Positions 1 through 9,682 of a stretch of DNA of 60,605 nucleotides are shown one piece after another. Source of the stretch: an uncultured Campylobacterales bacterium. Its GTDB lineage: Bacteria > Campylobacterota > Campylobacteria > Campylobacterales > Arcobacteraceae. Below the pieces are notes generated by a model, which was given only the letters and a program-made list of their open reading frames with translations, searched no databases and was not told the DNA's origin. The position numbers and the translations under genes are program-made. Positions within the stretch are counted from its first letter, which is position 1, and each line of letters begins with the position of its first letter. The stretch spans positions 1-60,605 of the forward strand of contig CALKDR010000007.1 in assembly GCA_938084175.1 (NCBI GenBank), read 5' to 3'.

Positions 1-405
1 GGTAAGTTTAATGAATTATATAAAAAATACGGTGTTGAAGATATGCCACTTTTAGTATCAGATAGTGTAGTAACATCAAATGGCAAGCTTTTAAGAAAAG
101 CAAAAGATGAAAAAGATGCAAGAAGAATGTTAGAGTTACAAAGTGGAAATAAAACTTCAGTAATTACATGTATGATTTATAAATCAAAAAATAAAGAGTT
201 AATTGATATTTCAATAACAACTTATGAGTTTGAGAAGTTTAAAAAAGATGCTGTTGAAGAATATATAAAATCAGGCGAATGCTTTGGAAAAGCAGGTGCT
301 ATAATGGTTGAAGGCTTTTGTAAACCTTATATAAAAAGTGTAAAAGGATACGAAAGTACAGCTATGGGACTTTGTGTTGAAAAATTAAAGATTTTTATGG
401 ATTAA
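1..405 (+). CDS. maf: Maf family nucleotide pyrophosphatase, 5' end cut by window
   Basis: Only the C-terminal 134 residues are visible; the frame is open to base 1, so the true start lies upstream. Maf/YhdE proteins hydrolyse non-canonical nucleoside triphosphates in the cytoplasm and have been linked to septum formation. The segment SDSVVTSNGKLLRKA matches the Maf core where an Asp-Thr/Ser-Val-Val strand precedes a short turn and the K(P/A)xxxxDA helix; ARRMLELQSG follows as in the family. The C-terminal stretch AGAIMVEGFCKPYIKSVKGY corresponds to the usual G..G.. region before the conserved Gly-Tyr. The N-terminal SxSPRR motif cannot be checked. The next gene follows after nine bases, so the two are probably cotranscribed. 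Confidence 0.82.
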   Translation, partial: GKFNELYKKYGVEDMPLLVSDSVVTSNGKLLRKAKDEKDARRMLELQSGNKTSVITCMIYKSKNKELIDISITTYEFEKFKKDAVEEYIKSGECFGKAGAIMVEGFCKPYIKSVKGYESTAMGLCVEKLKIFMD

Positions 406-414
406 AGGATATTT

Positions 415-759
415 ATGGATACTTATTTATATATATTAAAAGAGAAAGCTAAAAAAATTAATGCAAATATTCAAGATTGTGGAAATGACAAAGATTGCAT
501 AAAAGATGTCTTAGCTTTAAAAGTTAGAGAAAACATGCAAGATGAAGATATAAAAACAATACAAGAAAAAGCACTTCAAATTAAAGCTGATATTTCAAAA
601 TGCAGTGATGATAAAAACTGCATTTTGAATATAATTGAGCAAAGAGTTAAAGAAGTTTTAGAAGAAGAAAATGAACTTATTTTAAGTATAAATTCACAAG
701 ATAATTTCAAGCCTTTATATCTTGATGGAAATCCTCACGCACTTTCTGATTTAGGATAA
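415..759 (+). CDS. Small protein with duplicated Cys-x6-Cys helix repeat
   Basis: I do not recognise this 114-residue protein. It carries two similar units: residues about 10-35 (KAKKINANIQDCGNDKDC) and about 48-75 (KALQIKADISKCSDDKNC), each ending in a Cys-six-residue-Cys pair followed by a hydrophobic run and an Arg/Glu-rich helix. This looks like an internal duplication of a helical hairpin that could be closed by a disulfide or bind a metal. No signal peptide or membrane segment is visible. AGGAT lies four bases before the ATG. The gene follows maf by nine bases, and its last 25 bases overlap the convergent glycohydrolase gene. Confidence 0.6.
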   Translation: MDTYLYILKEKAKKINANIQDCGNDKDCIKDVLALKVRENMQDEDIKTIQEKALQIKADISKCSDDKNCILNIIEQRVKEVLEEENELILSINSQDNFKPLYLDGNPHALSDLG

Positions 760-1877
760 AATAAATCAAGATATTCATTAATTTGCTTATCTAATGATGT
801 GTGTTGTTCTAATTGCTTATATAAATCTTCATCAAAACTATTTGATGCTAATCCTACAATTGTTCCTAAAACAGAACCTCTATGAGCATTTTCCCCTCCT
901 AAATTTGTATTAGTTAATAAGGCTTTTTTAGGATCTTTAAAATACTTACAAGCTAAATAACAAACACTAGGCCATGAATCAGTAATATAACAAGCAAGAG
1001 AATAAGTTCGTCCAACTACATATGAGTCTTCTTTATCTTTTTCAAGAAGCTTTTTCAATTTTGTACCAGGAATTACACTTGAAGCTTTTATAATTTCATC
1101 TTCAACACATTCTTTGCTATCACGATTAAGTAAAATATACAAAAGATTTACATAAGCATCAACTACAAACATCAAACCTTTATCAGGATGAGTTAAAAAT
1201 ACATGCTTTTTACACTGCTCTTGCGTTTGCTCTAAAGACATTATGGTAAATAAAGCCAAGGCTAGTGGTGTTACACTAACTAATGCTCCCATGGAAGGTG
1301 TGTCATGAGTTACAGCTCCACATTTTTCTAAATCTTTTCCTAATATATAGTTTGAAAAGAATTCTCTATGACAACTTTCTGCATAAGTATCAGGATGATT
1401 AGGTTTTTCATCTGTAATAAGGCTCACATACTCTTTTATCCAAACTTTTGAATCATAGCTTTTATATCGTATTAGGCTATTCATAAGCCATCTAGCACAC
1501 CATGCATTTAGTGTATTTTCACCAGCTTGAAGTCCATGATGATAATGTCCATTTGAAATACCCCATAAATGAGCTTTACCTTTTAGAATAACATCACCTA
1601 CAATCTCTTTTTCATTTAAGTTTTTTTTACTCTTTCTTCCTCCACTTGAAGTAGAATGAAGATTCATAATAGAACTAGGATGATGTTTTGGTGCTGCTTG
1701 CATTTTTGTAATTCCATTAGAAGGAAAAGCTTTTATAATGTCAAAAGGATTGTAAAACCAATGAACAGGCATTGATAATGCATCGCCTATGAAAAGATTT
1801 GTTAATGCAGCTTTTACTCTGGATCTTTTTTCTTCATTTGATATAAAATTTGTTTGATTTTTATTTATTGTACTCAT
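735..1877 (-). CDS. ADP-ribosylglycohydrolase family protein
   Basis: A cytoplasmic protein of 380 residues in the ADP-ribosylglycohydrolase (DraG/ARH-like) family, which uses a binuclear Mg centre to remove ADP-ribose from proteins or small molecules. The N-terminal helix with GDALSMPVHW (about residues 31-40) matches the family's GDALG.P opening. The C-terminal NLGGENAHRGSVLGTIVGLA (about residues 325-345) matches the conserved N..G.D.D..GA..GAI..A signature, though the second Asp of the usual D-x-D pair is Asn-Ala-His here. That makes metal binding less certain, and the substrate is unknown. It is convergent with the upstream small gene and divergent from the L,D-transpeptidase. Confidence 0.75.
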   Translation of the reverse strand: MSTINKNQTNFISNEEKRSRVKAALTNLFIGDALSMPVHWFYNPFDIIKAFPSNGITKMQAAPKHHPSSIMNLHSTSSGGRKSKKNLNEKEIVGDVILKGKAHLWGISNGHYHHGLQAGENTLNAWCARWLMNSLIRYKSYDSKVWIKEYVSLITDEKPNHPDTYAESCHREFFSNYILGKDLEKCGAVTHDTPSMGALVSVTPLALALFTIMSLEQTQEQCKKHVFLTHPDKGLMFVVDAYVNLLYILLNRDSKECVEDEIIKASSVIPGTKLKKLLEKDKEDSYVVGRTYSLACYITDSWPSVCYLACKYFKDPKKALLTNTNLGGENAHRGSVLGTIVGLASNSFDEDLYKQLEQHTSLDKQINEYLDLFYPKSESA

Positions 1878-2018
1878 AAAATTTGCCTTAAATATTTTTT
1901 TAATTAATTACAATATTTTAACTAAAATATACAATTAACACTAACAATTTTATAAAATAAGAAAACTGTTTACTATTTTATTATATACTCTCAATAAAAT
2001 AATCTATATGGATTAATA

Positions 2019-3377
2019 ATGAAAATAACAAATATCATCAGCTCAATAACTCTACTTATACTAATAAGTGGATGTGCTAGTAAAAGTGTAGAAGAAAATA
2101 AAACGCTTATAAATAAAAATAATAACATATTAAATACTTCGCCAAAAGTTCAAAATATAAAAATAAAAAAACAAATTGAAATAAAAGAAGTAAAAAAATT
2201 AAGTTCAAATGAAGAGGAATTTTTAAATATACTTAAAAATGATAAATATGCATCTTTATGTGCTCAAAAAAATGCATATCTAAATATCTTAAATTTAGAA
2301 AATAGTGATGATATGTCAGAAAAAATTGAAGAACTATTTTATAACTATACAAAAAATTTAAGTAATTCATGTATTAATCAAAGCGCTTTTAAAAAGAAAC
2401 TAAAACAAAGAAAATATATAGATGCTAATCAAGATTATGAGGTATATAATGTAGATATTGATAAAGAAAAACTATTAAATAAATTTTCTTTAAATAAACA
2501 AAGTGTAGATTCAATATTAGAAACTTATACACCAAAACACCCACAATTTTTTGCACTTATTAAAGAGCTTAAAAACACTTCTTTATCAGAAAAAAAACTT
2601 TTTAAATTAAGACTAAATATTGAAAGACTAAAACTTCTTAAATATGCGAATAATTACAATTTTATCCAATTAAATATACCTACATATAATTTTGCTTTTT
2701 ATGAAAGTGGTAAAAAAACTAAAAGTTTTGGAACTGTTGTTGGTGCTGTTGATGCACAAACTCCAATACTATCTAGTAAATTATCATATTTCATAGTAAA
2801 TCCAACGTGGAATATTCCTGATTCTATTGTAAAAAGTAGTATTATTCCAAAAGCTTTAAAAGATAAAAACTATTTAAGAAAAAAGAATATAGTAATCAGA
2901 AAAAACTACAAATTTGATTCTAAAAAAATTAAATTCAATGATGTTAAGTGGAAAAAGTATTTAAAGAAAAATGCAAAATATATTCCATACAAATTTACCC
3001 AACTTCCTTCAAATAGAAATGGAATGGGAAGAATGAAATTTATTTTTCCAAATGATTATACAGTTTATATGCATGATACAATTGGTACTTGGAGATTTAA
3101 ATCAAATAGACAAAAAATTAGATTTGTAAGTCATGGTTGTATAAGATTAGAGCATCCTGTTAGTTTAATGAAATACTTATCAACAAACTATACTAAATAT
3201 TCTTATAAAAAAATAAGAGGTATATATGATAGTCAAAGAACAAGTACCGTAAGACTTAATAAAAAGTTAGCTATTCATTTAACATATCAAACAATACAAG
3301 TTAATAATGGTAAATTATCATTTTATAATGATATTTATGGATATGATAAAATTCAGAAACTAAACTTTACATTCTAG
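2019..3377 (+). CDS. L,D-transpeptidase lipoprotein (YkuD domain)
   Basis: A 452-residue envelope protein. The N-terminus is a lipoprotein signal ending in LISGCAS, so the mature protein should be lipidated at Cys of about residue 19. The YkuD catalytic motif SHGCIRL is at about residues 371-377, with the supporting YMHDTIGTWRF shortly before it. L,D-transpeptidases form 3-3 crosslinks in peptidoglycan or trim stem peptides. The roughly 200-residue N-terminal helical region resembles the long LdtD/YcbB-type or the Campylobacterota Csd6/Pgp2-related architecture; which of these, and crosslinking versus carboxypeptidase activity, cannot be settled by eye. It is divergent from the glycohydrolase and converges on dxs. 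Confidence 0.85.
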   Translation: MKITNIISSITLLILISGCASKSVEENKTLINKNNNILNTSPKVQNIKIKKQIEIKEVKKLSSNEEEFLNILKNDKYASLCAQKNAYLNILNLENSDDMSEKIEELFYNYTKNLSNSCINQSAFKKKLKQRKYIDANQDYEVYNVDIDKEKLLNKFSLNKQSVDSILETYTPKHPQFFALIKELKNTSLSEKKLFKLRLNIERLKLLKYANNYNFIQLNIPTYNFAFYESGKKTKSFGTVVGAVDAQTPILSSKLSYFIVNPTWNIPDSIVKSSIIPKALKDKNYLRKKNIVIRKNYKFDSKKIKFNDVKWKKYLKKNAKYIPYKFTQLPSNRNGMGRMKFIFPNDYTVYMHDTIGTWRFKSNRQKIRFVSHGCIRLEHPVSLMKYLSTNYTKYSYKKIRGIYDSQRTSTVRLNKKLAIHLTYQTIQVNNGKLSFYNDIYGYDKIQKLNFTF

Positions 3378-3386
3378 TTCTGAATT
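3350..3386. terminator. Possible bidirectional terminator between LDT and dxs
   Basis: A perfect nine-base inverted repeat (aattcagaa / ttctgaatt, 3350-3358 and 3378-3386) spans the 3' end of the transpeptidase gene and the 11-base gap to the convergent dxs stop. The loop is long (19 bases) and there is no strong T-run, so this is tentative. Confidence 0.3.
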
Positions 3387-3388
3387 AT

Positions 3389-5194
3389 TTATCTTATTTT
3401 TTCTACTAATTGACTTGGTAATAAACCTAAACTTTCTTCAATAAGTTTTGTATCACCGTGTTCAATAAAAGCATCTTCATATTCAAAAGATGTAAGTTTC
3501 ACATTTGATATATTTTCTTCACTTAAAAATTCTAAAATAGCAGATCCAACTCCAGCTTGTTTTTGTGAATCAGAAAAAATATACCATTCATCATATTTTG
3601 AAGATAATTGTTTTAAACATTTAGTATCTAAAGGTTTTACAAATCTTAAATCAACAACTGCAATATCGTCTTTATGTAATTTTGCAGTTTCACAAGCTCG
3701 ACCAACAGCAGAACCGTAAGCTATAAATACTTTTGAAGATGTACCCTCTTTTAATACTTCAGCTTTCCCCAATTCAAATGGACTTGAAGGAAAATCAATA
3801 GCAGTAAAAGCACCTCTTGGATACCTAATAGCACTAGGACTTGTTAGTGTATATGCAAACTCTAAACCATACTCTAATGTTTCATTATCTCTTGGAGCAA
3901 ATACAATCATATTAGGAATAAATCTTAAATAAGAAATGTCAAAAGCACCTTGATGTGTTTCTCCATCATTTCCTACAGTTCCTGCTCTATCTATTGCGAA
4001 AACAACAGGTAAATCCATAATACAAACATCGTGTATTATTTGGTCATACCCTCGTTGTAAAAATGTTGAATAAATTGTAATAAAGGGTTTAAAACCTTCT
4101 TTTGCCATAGCTGCCATTGAAGTAACTGCATGTTGTTCAGCAATTGCTACATCCCAAAATCTTGTTGGGAATTTTTCCATAAGTTTGTTAATTCCTGTTC
4201 CACTTGGCATTGCAGCTGTAACGCCAACCACATTTTCATGCTTGCTTGCAAGTTTTATTAAAGCATCAGCAAATACTGCAGTCGCAGCTTTTGGAGCATC
4301 TTTTTTAACAAAAACACCATCCTTAACATTAAAAGGACCTACTCCATGCCAACATTCGTGTTGACCTTCAGCTATTTCATAACCCTTACCTTTTACAGTT
4401 CGTGCATGAACAATTACAGGTTTACCCATATCTTTTGCAAGTTGTAAAGTATCAATTACTTCTTTTAAATTATGCCCATCAATTGGTCCAATATAGTCAA
4501 TACCCATTTCTTCAAATAAAATTCCTGGAGTTATAAGCTTTAATGCTTCTTCCATTCTTTTTGCTATATAAGTAGTACCTTCTGGCATATTTTTTTCTAT
4601 AAATGTACTAACTTTTCCTTTGAAACCTTGATAAGTTTTACCAGCAAGAAGTTTTGATAAATGCTTTGAAATTGCTCCAATTGGTTTTGCAATTGACATT
4701 TCATTATCATTTAAAATAATTACAATAGGAAGTTTTATATCGCCTAATTCATTTAAAGCTTCATAAACCATTCCAGCAGTCATAGAACCATCGCCTATCA
4801 TAACAACAGGAACTCTATCTTCTTCTCTTAATTTTATAGCCTTAGCAGCTCCAACAGCTAATGAAATAGAAGTTGAGCTATGTCCTGCTATAAAATAATC
4901 AGCATCAGATTCATTTGGTTTTGTGAAACCACTTAATCCACCAAATTGTCTGATTGTTTCAAATTCATCCCATCTTCCTGTAAGCAATTTATGAGGGTAA
5001 CATTGATGAGAAACATCGAATATAAAAGGGTCACTATATGCATCAAAAATTTTATGCATACCTACAGTTAATTCAACAGCACCCAAAGTTGAAGAAAAGT
5101 GTCCACCTTTTCTTGATACAACATCGATAATTCTATCTCTGATATCTTGAGATACTTTTTCTAACTCTTCTAGTGATTTATCTTTTATATTCAT
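3389..5194 (-). CDS. dxs: 1-deoxy-D-xylulose-5-phosphate synthase
   Basis: Condenses pyruvate and glyceraldehyde 3-phosphate to DXP, the first step of the MEP isoprenoid pathway, using thiamine diphosphate. The N-terminal third has GHSSTSISLAVGAA and the ThDP/Mg motif GDGSMTAG followed about 30 residues on by NDNEMSI. The middle carries the transketolase-type pyrimidine domain (DVAIAEQHAVTSMA) and the C-terminus the transketolase C domain. The length of about 600 residues is normal. I chose the ATG at 5194, preceded by GGAAA seven bases upstream; a TTG at 5206 is in frame and would add four residues. It is last in the lysA-pheA-hisC-dxs run, three bases after hisC if the TTG is used. Confidence 0.95.
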   Translation of the reverse strand: MNIKDKSLEELEKVSQDIRDRIIDVVSRKGGHFSSTLGAVELTVGMHKIFDAYSDPFIFDVSHQCYPHKLLTGRWDEFETIRQFGGLSGFTKPNESDADYFIAGHSSTSISLAVGAAKAIKLREEDRVPVVMIGDGSMTAGMVYEALNELGDIKLPIVIILNDNEMSIAKPIGAISKHLSKLLAGKTYQGFKGKVSTFIEKNMPEGTTYIAKRMEEALKLITPGILFEEMGIDYIGPIDGHNLKEVIDTLQLAKDMGKPVIVHARTVKGKGYEIAEGQHECWHGVGPFNVKDGVFVKKDAPKAATAVFADALIKLASKHENVVGVTAAMPSGTGINKLMEKFPTRFWDVAIAEQHAVTSMAAMAKEGFKPFITIYSTFLQRGYDQIIHDVCIMDLPVVFAIDRAGTVGNDGETHQGAFDISYLRFIPNMIVFAPRDNETLEYGLEFAYTLTSPSAIRYPRGAFTAIDFPSSPFELGKAEVLKEGTSSKVFIAYGSAVGRACETAKLHKDDIAVVDLRFVKPLDTKCLKQLSSKYDEWYIFSDSQKQAGVGSAILEFLSEENISNVKLTSFEYEDAFIEHGDTKLIEESLGLLPSQLVEKIR

Positions 5195-5209
5195 GTTATT
5201 TTCCAAAGT

Positions 5210-6316
5210 TTATTTTAACTTTTCTAATACTTCATCTAATACTTTAAAAACTTTTGTATTTTGTTCTTTTGAACCAATAGTAATTCTTATAGCATTTACT
5301 CCATATCCTGTTAAATCTCTCACAATTACACCACGCTGTAATAACTCTTGAGCTACAGCTTTTGATGAATATGAATCTCCAACTTTTAATGTAATAAAAT
5401 TAGTATATGAATCAATATAATCAAAGCCTTTTTGCTTTGCATACTCTTCATATCTTCTCATTTCTTCAAAGTTTAAAGCAATACAAGAATCAACAAATTC
5501 TTCATCTTTAAGTGCTTCAATAGCGGCTGCAAGTGTTAAAGTAGTGATATTAAAAGGTGCTCGAAGTTTATATAAAGCCTCAATAATACCATCTTGAGCA
5601 ATTCCATAACCAACTCTCATACCACCTAAGGCATAAGCTTTTGAAAATGTTCCTAAATAAATACAATTAGGAAAAGTATCAATTAAATCTTTTGGATTAA
5701 TTTTTTTCTTAGGATCTTTAAAAGATGCATATTCTTGATAAGCACCATCTACAATTACTAAAGTGTCTTTGTCAACTGTTTCTAAAAAAGCATAAACATC
5801 ATCTTTATTTAAACATTCACCTAAAGGATTATTAGGTAAACAAAGAAAGATAATATCAGCTCCATGTTCTTTATACATTTCAGAGAACTGCTCTAAGTTA
5901 TGTTCATCGTCAACTGTTTTAATAATTGTAGAACCTGTTTGTTTTGCATAAATTTCATACATTGCAAATGTAGTTTTACTCATTAATACTTTTGAATTAT
6001 CATCACATTTTGCATGTACACAAAATTCTAAAACTTGATCACTTCCTGAACCTACTATAATATTTGAAGGTTTTACTTCAAATTTTGAAGCTAAAGCATC
6101 TTTTAATTCATACATTGAATCATCAGGATATACAAACATATTTCCTGCAATTTCTTGTATTTTTTTTGTAACTTTTGGTGAAGTTCCATAAGGGTTTTCA
6201 TTTGATGCTAATTTTATAATATCTTTTGGATTAATTCCATATTCTCGAACTACTAATTCGATTGGTTTACCTGCTTCATAAATTGAAACATTGTCTAATA
6301 CTTTATTAAAATTCAT
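5210..6316 (-). CDS. hisC: Histidinol-phosphate aminotransferase
   Basis: A PLP-dependent class I/II aminotransferase of 368 residues that converts imidazole-acetol phosphate and glutamate to histidinol phosphate. In Campylobacterota the same enzyme family can also serve aromatic amino acid synthesis. Visible signatures are [14 protein letters not shown] near residue 40, the cofactor region NNPLGECL and the Schiff-base lysine in [15 protein letters not shown] (about residue 227). It sits directly downstream of pheA, which makes phenylpyruvate. That placement fits a role as the phenylalanine/tyrosine transaminase as well as in histidine synthesis; the dual role is inference. Confidence 0.92.
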   Translation of the reverse strand: MNFNKVLDNVSIYEAGKPIELVVREYGINPKDIIKLASNENPYGTSPKVTKKIQEIAGNMFVYPDDSMYELKDALASKFEVKPSNIIVGSGSDQVLEFCVHAKCDDNSKVLMSKTTFAMYEIYAKQTGSTIIKTVDDEHNLEQFSEMYKEHGADIIFLCLPNNPLGECLNKDDVYAFLETVDKDTLVIVDGAYQEYASFKDPKKKINPKDLIDTFPNCIYLGTFSKAYALGGMRVGYGIAQDGIIEALYKLRAPFNITTLTLAAAIEALKDEEFVDSCIALNFEEMRRYEEYAKQKGFDYIDSYTNFITLKVGDSYSSKAVAQELLQRGVIVRDLTGYGVNAIRITIGSKEQNTKVFKVLDEVLEKLK

Positions 6317-6342
6317 TTTTTTTCCTGTATTTATATAATCTA

Positions 6343-7410
6343 TTAAATATCATTTATTTCTTTAACGTATGAACCTAAAATTTTTACGTTATCTTTATAT
6401 TTTTCTAATACATCTTTAACATTATCATCATCTTTATGTCCATCAAAATCAATAAAAAAGATTGAATTTCCTTCAACAATATGTGATTTAATCTTTGTTA
6501 AATTAATATTTACTTTATTAAAATCTGTTAAAAATTCTACTAATGCTCCTTGTTTATCTGAAAGCGTAACTAAAATAGAAGTTTTGTCATTTCCACTTTG
6601 TGCATTTTCGAAGTTACTTATTATAAAGAATCTTGTTTTATTATTGTCTTTATCTTCAATATTTTCAAACAAAATTGGAAGATTATGCAGTTTTGCACCA
6701 ACATGAGGACAAATTGCTGCACTTCCTGCTTCATTAAATGCAATTTTTGCAGCTTTAGTAGTTGATTCAATTGGAATATGTTCAATTTCATCTAGTCCAA
6801 AATTTGTTAAAAATTTTCTACATTGTTCAAAAGCAATATCTTTTGAATAAATTCTTTTTATATCTTCAATTTTATCACAAGTTGATGCTAATGTATGATG
6901 AATATCAAGAACAACTTCTGCAATAATTTTTAAATTATATGTATTTAAACAATTAATTGTATCTGTTACTATACCATTTGATGAGTTTTCAATAGGAACA
7001 ACTCCAAATCTAGCTTTTTTAGTATCAACTTCTCTAAAAATACCTTTTATAGAAGAAATAGAAACATATGAACTCATTGCACCAAATCTAGCTTCAGCTG
7101 CTTGATGTGTGAAACTTCCTTCAGGTCCTAAATATGCTACATTTTCAGGTAATTCAAGGTTTCTAGAAATAGCAAATATTTCTAGAAAAAGTGCTTCAAT
7201 TGCTGCTCTATTTAATTTACCTGTATTTAAAGATTCAAGTCTATCAATAATAGATTTTTCTCTCTCAGGTCTATATATTGCACCACCACTATGAGCTTTT
7301 ACAACTCCTACTTGGTGTACAATTTCCATTCTTTCATTGATTAATTTTAATACTTCATTATCAATATTGTCAAGTTTTTCTCTTAAAGCGTCTAATCCTA
7401 CTTCATTCAT
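6343..7410 (-). CDS. pheA: Bifunctional chorismate mutase/prephenate dehydratase
   Basis: A 355-residue fusion with three parts: an AroQ-type chorismate mutase at residues 1-90 ([20 protein letters not shown]), the prephenate dehydratase domain at about 93-270 ([31 protein letters not shown]), and a C-terminal ACT domain ([18 protein letters not shown]). It converts chorismate through prephenate to phenylpyruvate; the ACT domain is the expected site of phenylalanine feedback inhibition. The gene lies 22 bases after lysA and 26 bases before hisC on the same strand, a biosynthetic operon. Confidence 0.95.
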   Translation of the reverse strand: MNEVGLDALREKLDNIDNEVLKLINERMEIVHQVGVVKAHSGGAIYRPEREKSIIDRLESLNTGKLNRAAIEALFLEIFAISRNLELPENVAYLGPEGSFTHQAAEARFGAMSSYVSISSIKGIFREVDTKKARFGVVPIENSSNGIVTDTINCLNTYNLKIIAEVVLDIHHTLASTCDKIEDIKRIYSKDIAFEQCRKFLTNFGLDEIEHIPIESTTKAAKIAFNEAGSAAICPHVGAKLHNLPILFENIEDKDNNKTRFFIISNFENAQSGNDKTSILVTLSDKQGALVEFLTDFNKVNINLTKIKSHIVEGNSIFFIDFDGHKDDDNVKDVLEKYKDNVKILGSYVKEINDI

Positions 7411-7432
7411 ACTAATCCTTTTTTGATAATGC

Positions 7433-8641
7433 TTATTTAATAAATTCTTCTTCTAAAGCAATTATATCTTCAAAAGTTTCTCTTTTTCTAATTAATCTAT
7501 CTTGTCCATTTTCTACAGCAATTTCAGCAACTTTTCCTCTTGTATTATAGTTACTAGCCATTGTAAAACAATATGCACCTGCACTATATAAAACAACTAA
7601 ATCATTATGTTGTGTTTGTGGTAAATCAATATTTTTAGCAAAGAAATCTCCACTTTCACAAATTGGACCAACTAAGTTACAATCTGTAAATTCTTGATTA
7701 TCATTTAACACTTCAACTTTATGAGATGCATTATAAAGTGCTGGTCTAATTAAATCATTCATAGCTCCATCAACAATTACAAACCTTTTTGAACCATTTA
7801 CTTTTTCATATAATACTCTACTTACAAAAGCTCCACTATTCCCAACTAATGAACGTCCAGGCTCACATACAATTGTAATATCAAGTCCAAACATTGTTTC
7901 TAATACACTTTGAGCATATTCATTTACATCGATTAAAACTTCATCATCATAAACAATACCTAAACCACCACCAATATCAATAAATGATAAATCAATATTA
8001 ATAGCTGCAAGATTTCTTACTAAATCAGCAACAATCTTTACTGATTCTTTAATAGGATTAAGTTCAGTTAACTGTGAACCTATATGACAATGAACTCCAA
8101 CAGGGTCTAAGTTATCAGAGTTTTTACATTGAATATACATTCTTTTTGCAGTATCTAAATCTACTCCAAATTTATTTTCATGTAAACCTGTTGAAATATA
8201 TGGATGCGTTTTAGGATCAATATTTGGATTTACTCTTATTGAAATTCTAGCTTTCTTATCAAGCTCTTTTGCAATTGTTTCAACTCTACTTAACTCAGCT
8301 GCACTCTCTACATTTATCATTAAAATATCTAATTCTAATGCTTCATGAATTTCTGAATCAATTTTTCCAACACCCGAAAAAATGATTTTATAAGGAGCAA
8401 TTCCAACTTTTAATGCACGTTTAACTTCACCAATTGATACACAATCAGCCCCAGCTCCAAGTTGTGCTAAATGCTTAATAACTGAAAGGTTTGAGTTTGC
8501 TTTAACTGCATATGCAATAAGTGATTTTCTTGCTTTAAAAGCACCCTTTAAAGATTCATATTGTTCTGTAATATGATCAAAATCATATACATAGTACGGT
8601 GTTTGATATTTGTTTGCTAATTCTTTAAAATTAATGTTCAT
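7433..8641 (-). CDS. lysA: Diaminopimelate decarboxylase
   Basis: The last step of lysine synthesis, decarboxylating meso-diaminopimelate with PLP. The 402-residue protein has the alanine-racemase-type barrel with the cofactor lysine in YAVKANSN (about residue 47), the phosphate-binding IDIGGGLGI, the substrate motif CEPGRSLV and the second-subunit CESGDFF with the later GAYCFTMASNYN. The length is normal. It is the first gene of the lysA-pheA-hisC-dxs run. About 215 bases holding a large palindrome separate it from fabI upstream, which suggests its own promoter in that gap. Confidence 0.95.
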   Translation of the reverse strand: MNINFKELANKYQTPYYVYDFDHITEQYESLKGAFKARKSLIAYAVKANSNLSVIKHLAQLGAGADCVSIGEVKRALKVGIAPYKIIFSGVGKIDSEIHEALELDILMINVESAAELSRVETIAKELDKKARISIRVNPNIDPKTHPYISTGLHENKFGVDLDTAKRMYIQCKNSDNLDPVGVHCHIGSQLTELNPIKESVKIVADLVRNLAAINIDLSFIDIGGGLGIVYDDEVLIDVNEYAQSVLETMFGLDITIVCEPGRSLVGNSGAFVSRVLYEKVNGSKRFVIVDGAMNDLIRPALYNASHKVEVLNDNQEFTDCNLVGPICESGDFFAKNIDLPQTQHNDLVVLYSAGAYCFTMASNYNTRGKVAEIAVENGQDRLIRKRETFEDIIALEEEFIK

Positions 8642-8723
8642 TTTTATAATTTTCCTATTTTCTTTTTAATTAAAATTTTAATTTAAAATTCTAAAAATTC
8701 TAAATTAAAACTTCCACTTTATA

Positions 8724-8866
8724 AATAAGTATTTAGAAAGTGTAAGATTTTGTACAAGACCAAGGCGGAGAGAAAATTCAAAGCAAGAGCATACTAAAGT
8801 ATGTGACTGTTTTGAATTTTCTAGACAACGTAGGTATTGTGCGAAAGCTTAGGCTTTCTACTTATT
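8724..8866. repeat. 143-base imperfect palindrome between fabI and lysA
   Basis: A nested inverted repeat centred near 8795. The tip is catac/gtatg (8790-8794 and 8799-8803). An inner arm is a perfect twelve-base match, agaaaattcaaa (8771-8782) with tttgaattttct (8811-8822). The outer arms pair roughly 8735-8761 with 8833-8859, with three mismatches and three G-U type pairs. The outermost bases aataagta and tacttatt add a bulged end. The right edge runs over the fabI stop codon. The G-U compensated positions favour folding of a plus-strand RNA, antisense to the flanking genes. It could be a dispersed intergenic palindrome family, a terminator or a structured RNA. Confidence 0.75.
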
Positions 8867-9682
8867 TCCGTCCCAGGCAATTGTCTGTTTACCTTCTTCA
8901 TCAAAAGAAACAGCAGGCATACCCATAATATTGTAACCACAATCAACATAGTGAATTTCACCTGTTACTGCTGAACTTAAATCTGAAAGTAAATACATTC
9001 CAGAGTTTCCAACTTCAGTAGTTGTTACATTTTTCTTTAAAGGAGAATGAGCTTCATTCCATTTAAGCATAAATCTAAACTCACCAATTCCAGCTGCTGC
9101 TAGAGTTTTAATTGGACCTGCAGAAATAGCATTTACTCTAATTCCATCACGACCTAAATCTTCTGCTAAATATTTTGTAGTCATTTCTAAAGCTGCTTTT
9201 GCAACACCCATTAAATTATAGTTTGGAATATATTTAACTCCACCATAATAAGATAATGTTAATACAGAACAGTTATCACTCATAATTGGTTTTAATTCTC
9301 GAACTACTTCAATTAATGAGTAAACAGAAACATCCATTGCAATATCAAATGAAGCTTTTGGAATATCATAAAATCTTCCTGTTAATCCATCTTTTGGAGC
9401 AAATGCAATTGAGTGAACAATAAAATCAATTTGACCCATATCTTTTTCTAAAGATTCTTTTAAAGCTTTGATTTCATCTGGATTTGATACATCACATGGA
9501 TATACTAAATCAGAACTTCCAAACTCACTAGCAATTGGTTCAACTCTTTTCTTTAAAGAATCATTCAAATAAGTAAATGCAATTTGCGCACCTTGATCAG
9601 CACATGCTTTTGCAATTCCATAAGCTATTGACTTATTATTTGCAACTCCTAAAATTACACCTTTTTTACCTTTCATAAACAT
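8858..9682 (-). CDS. fabI: Enoyl-ACP reductase (NADH), FabI
   Basis: Catalyses the final reduction of each fatty-acid elongation cycle in the cytoplasm. This 274-residue divergent SDR shows the N-terminal cofactor site GVANNKSIAYGIAKA, the FabI-type SIAFAPKDGL, and the active site with Tyr and Lys in YNLMGVAKAALE (about residues 155-166). The start ATG at 9682 abuts the tpiA stop and has AAAGGA seven bases upstream; a second ATG two codons later is possible. It is last in gap-pgk-tpiA-fabI, the same arrangement as in Campylobacter. The adjacent palindrome reaches into its stop codon. Confidence 0.95.
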   Translation of the reverse strand: MFMKGKKGVILGVANNKSIAYGIAKACADQGAQIAFTYLNDSLKKRVEPIASEFGSSDLVYPCDVSNPDEIKALKESLEKDMGQIDFIVHSIAFAPKDGLTGRFYDIPKASFDIAMDVSVYSLIEVVRELKPIMSDNCSVLTLSYYGGVKYIPNYNLMGVAKAALEMTTKYLAEDLGRDGIRVNAISAGPIKTLAAAGIGEFRFMLKWNEAHSPLKKNVTTTEVGNSGMYLLSDLSSAVTGEIHYVDCGYNIMGMPAVSFDEEGKQTIAWDGNK

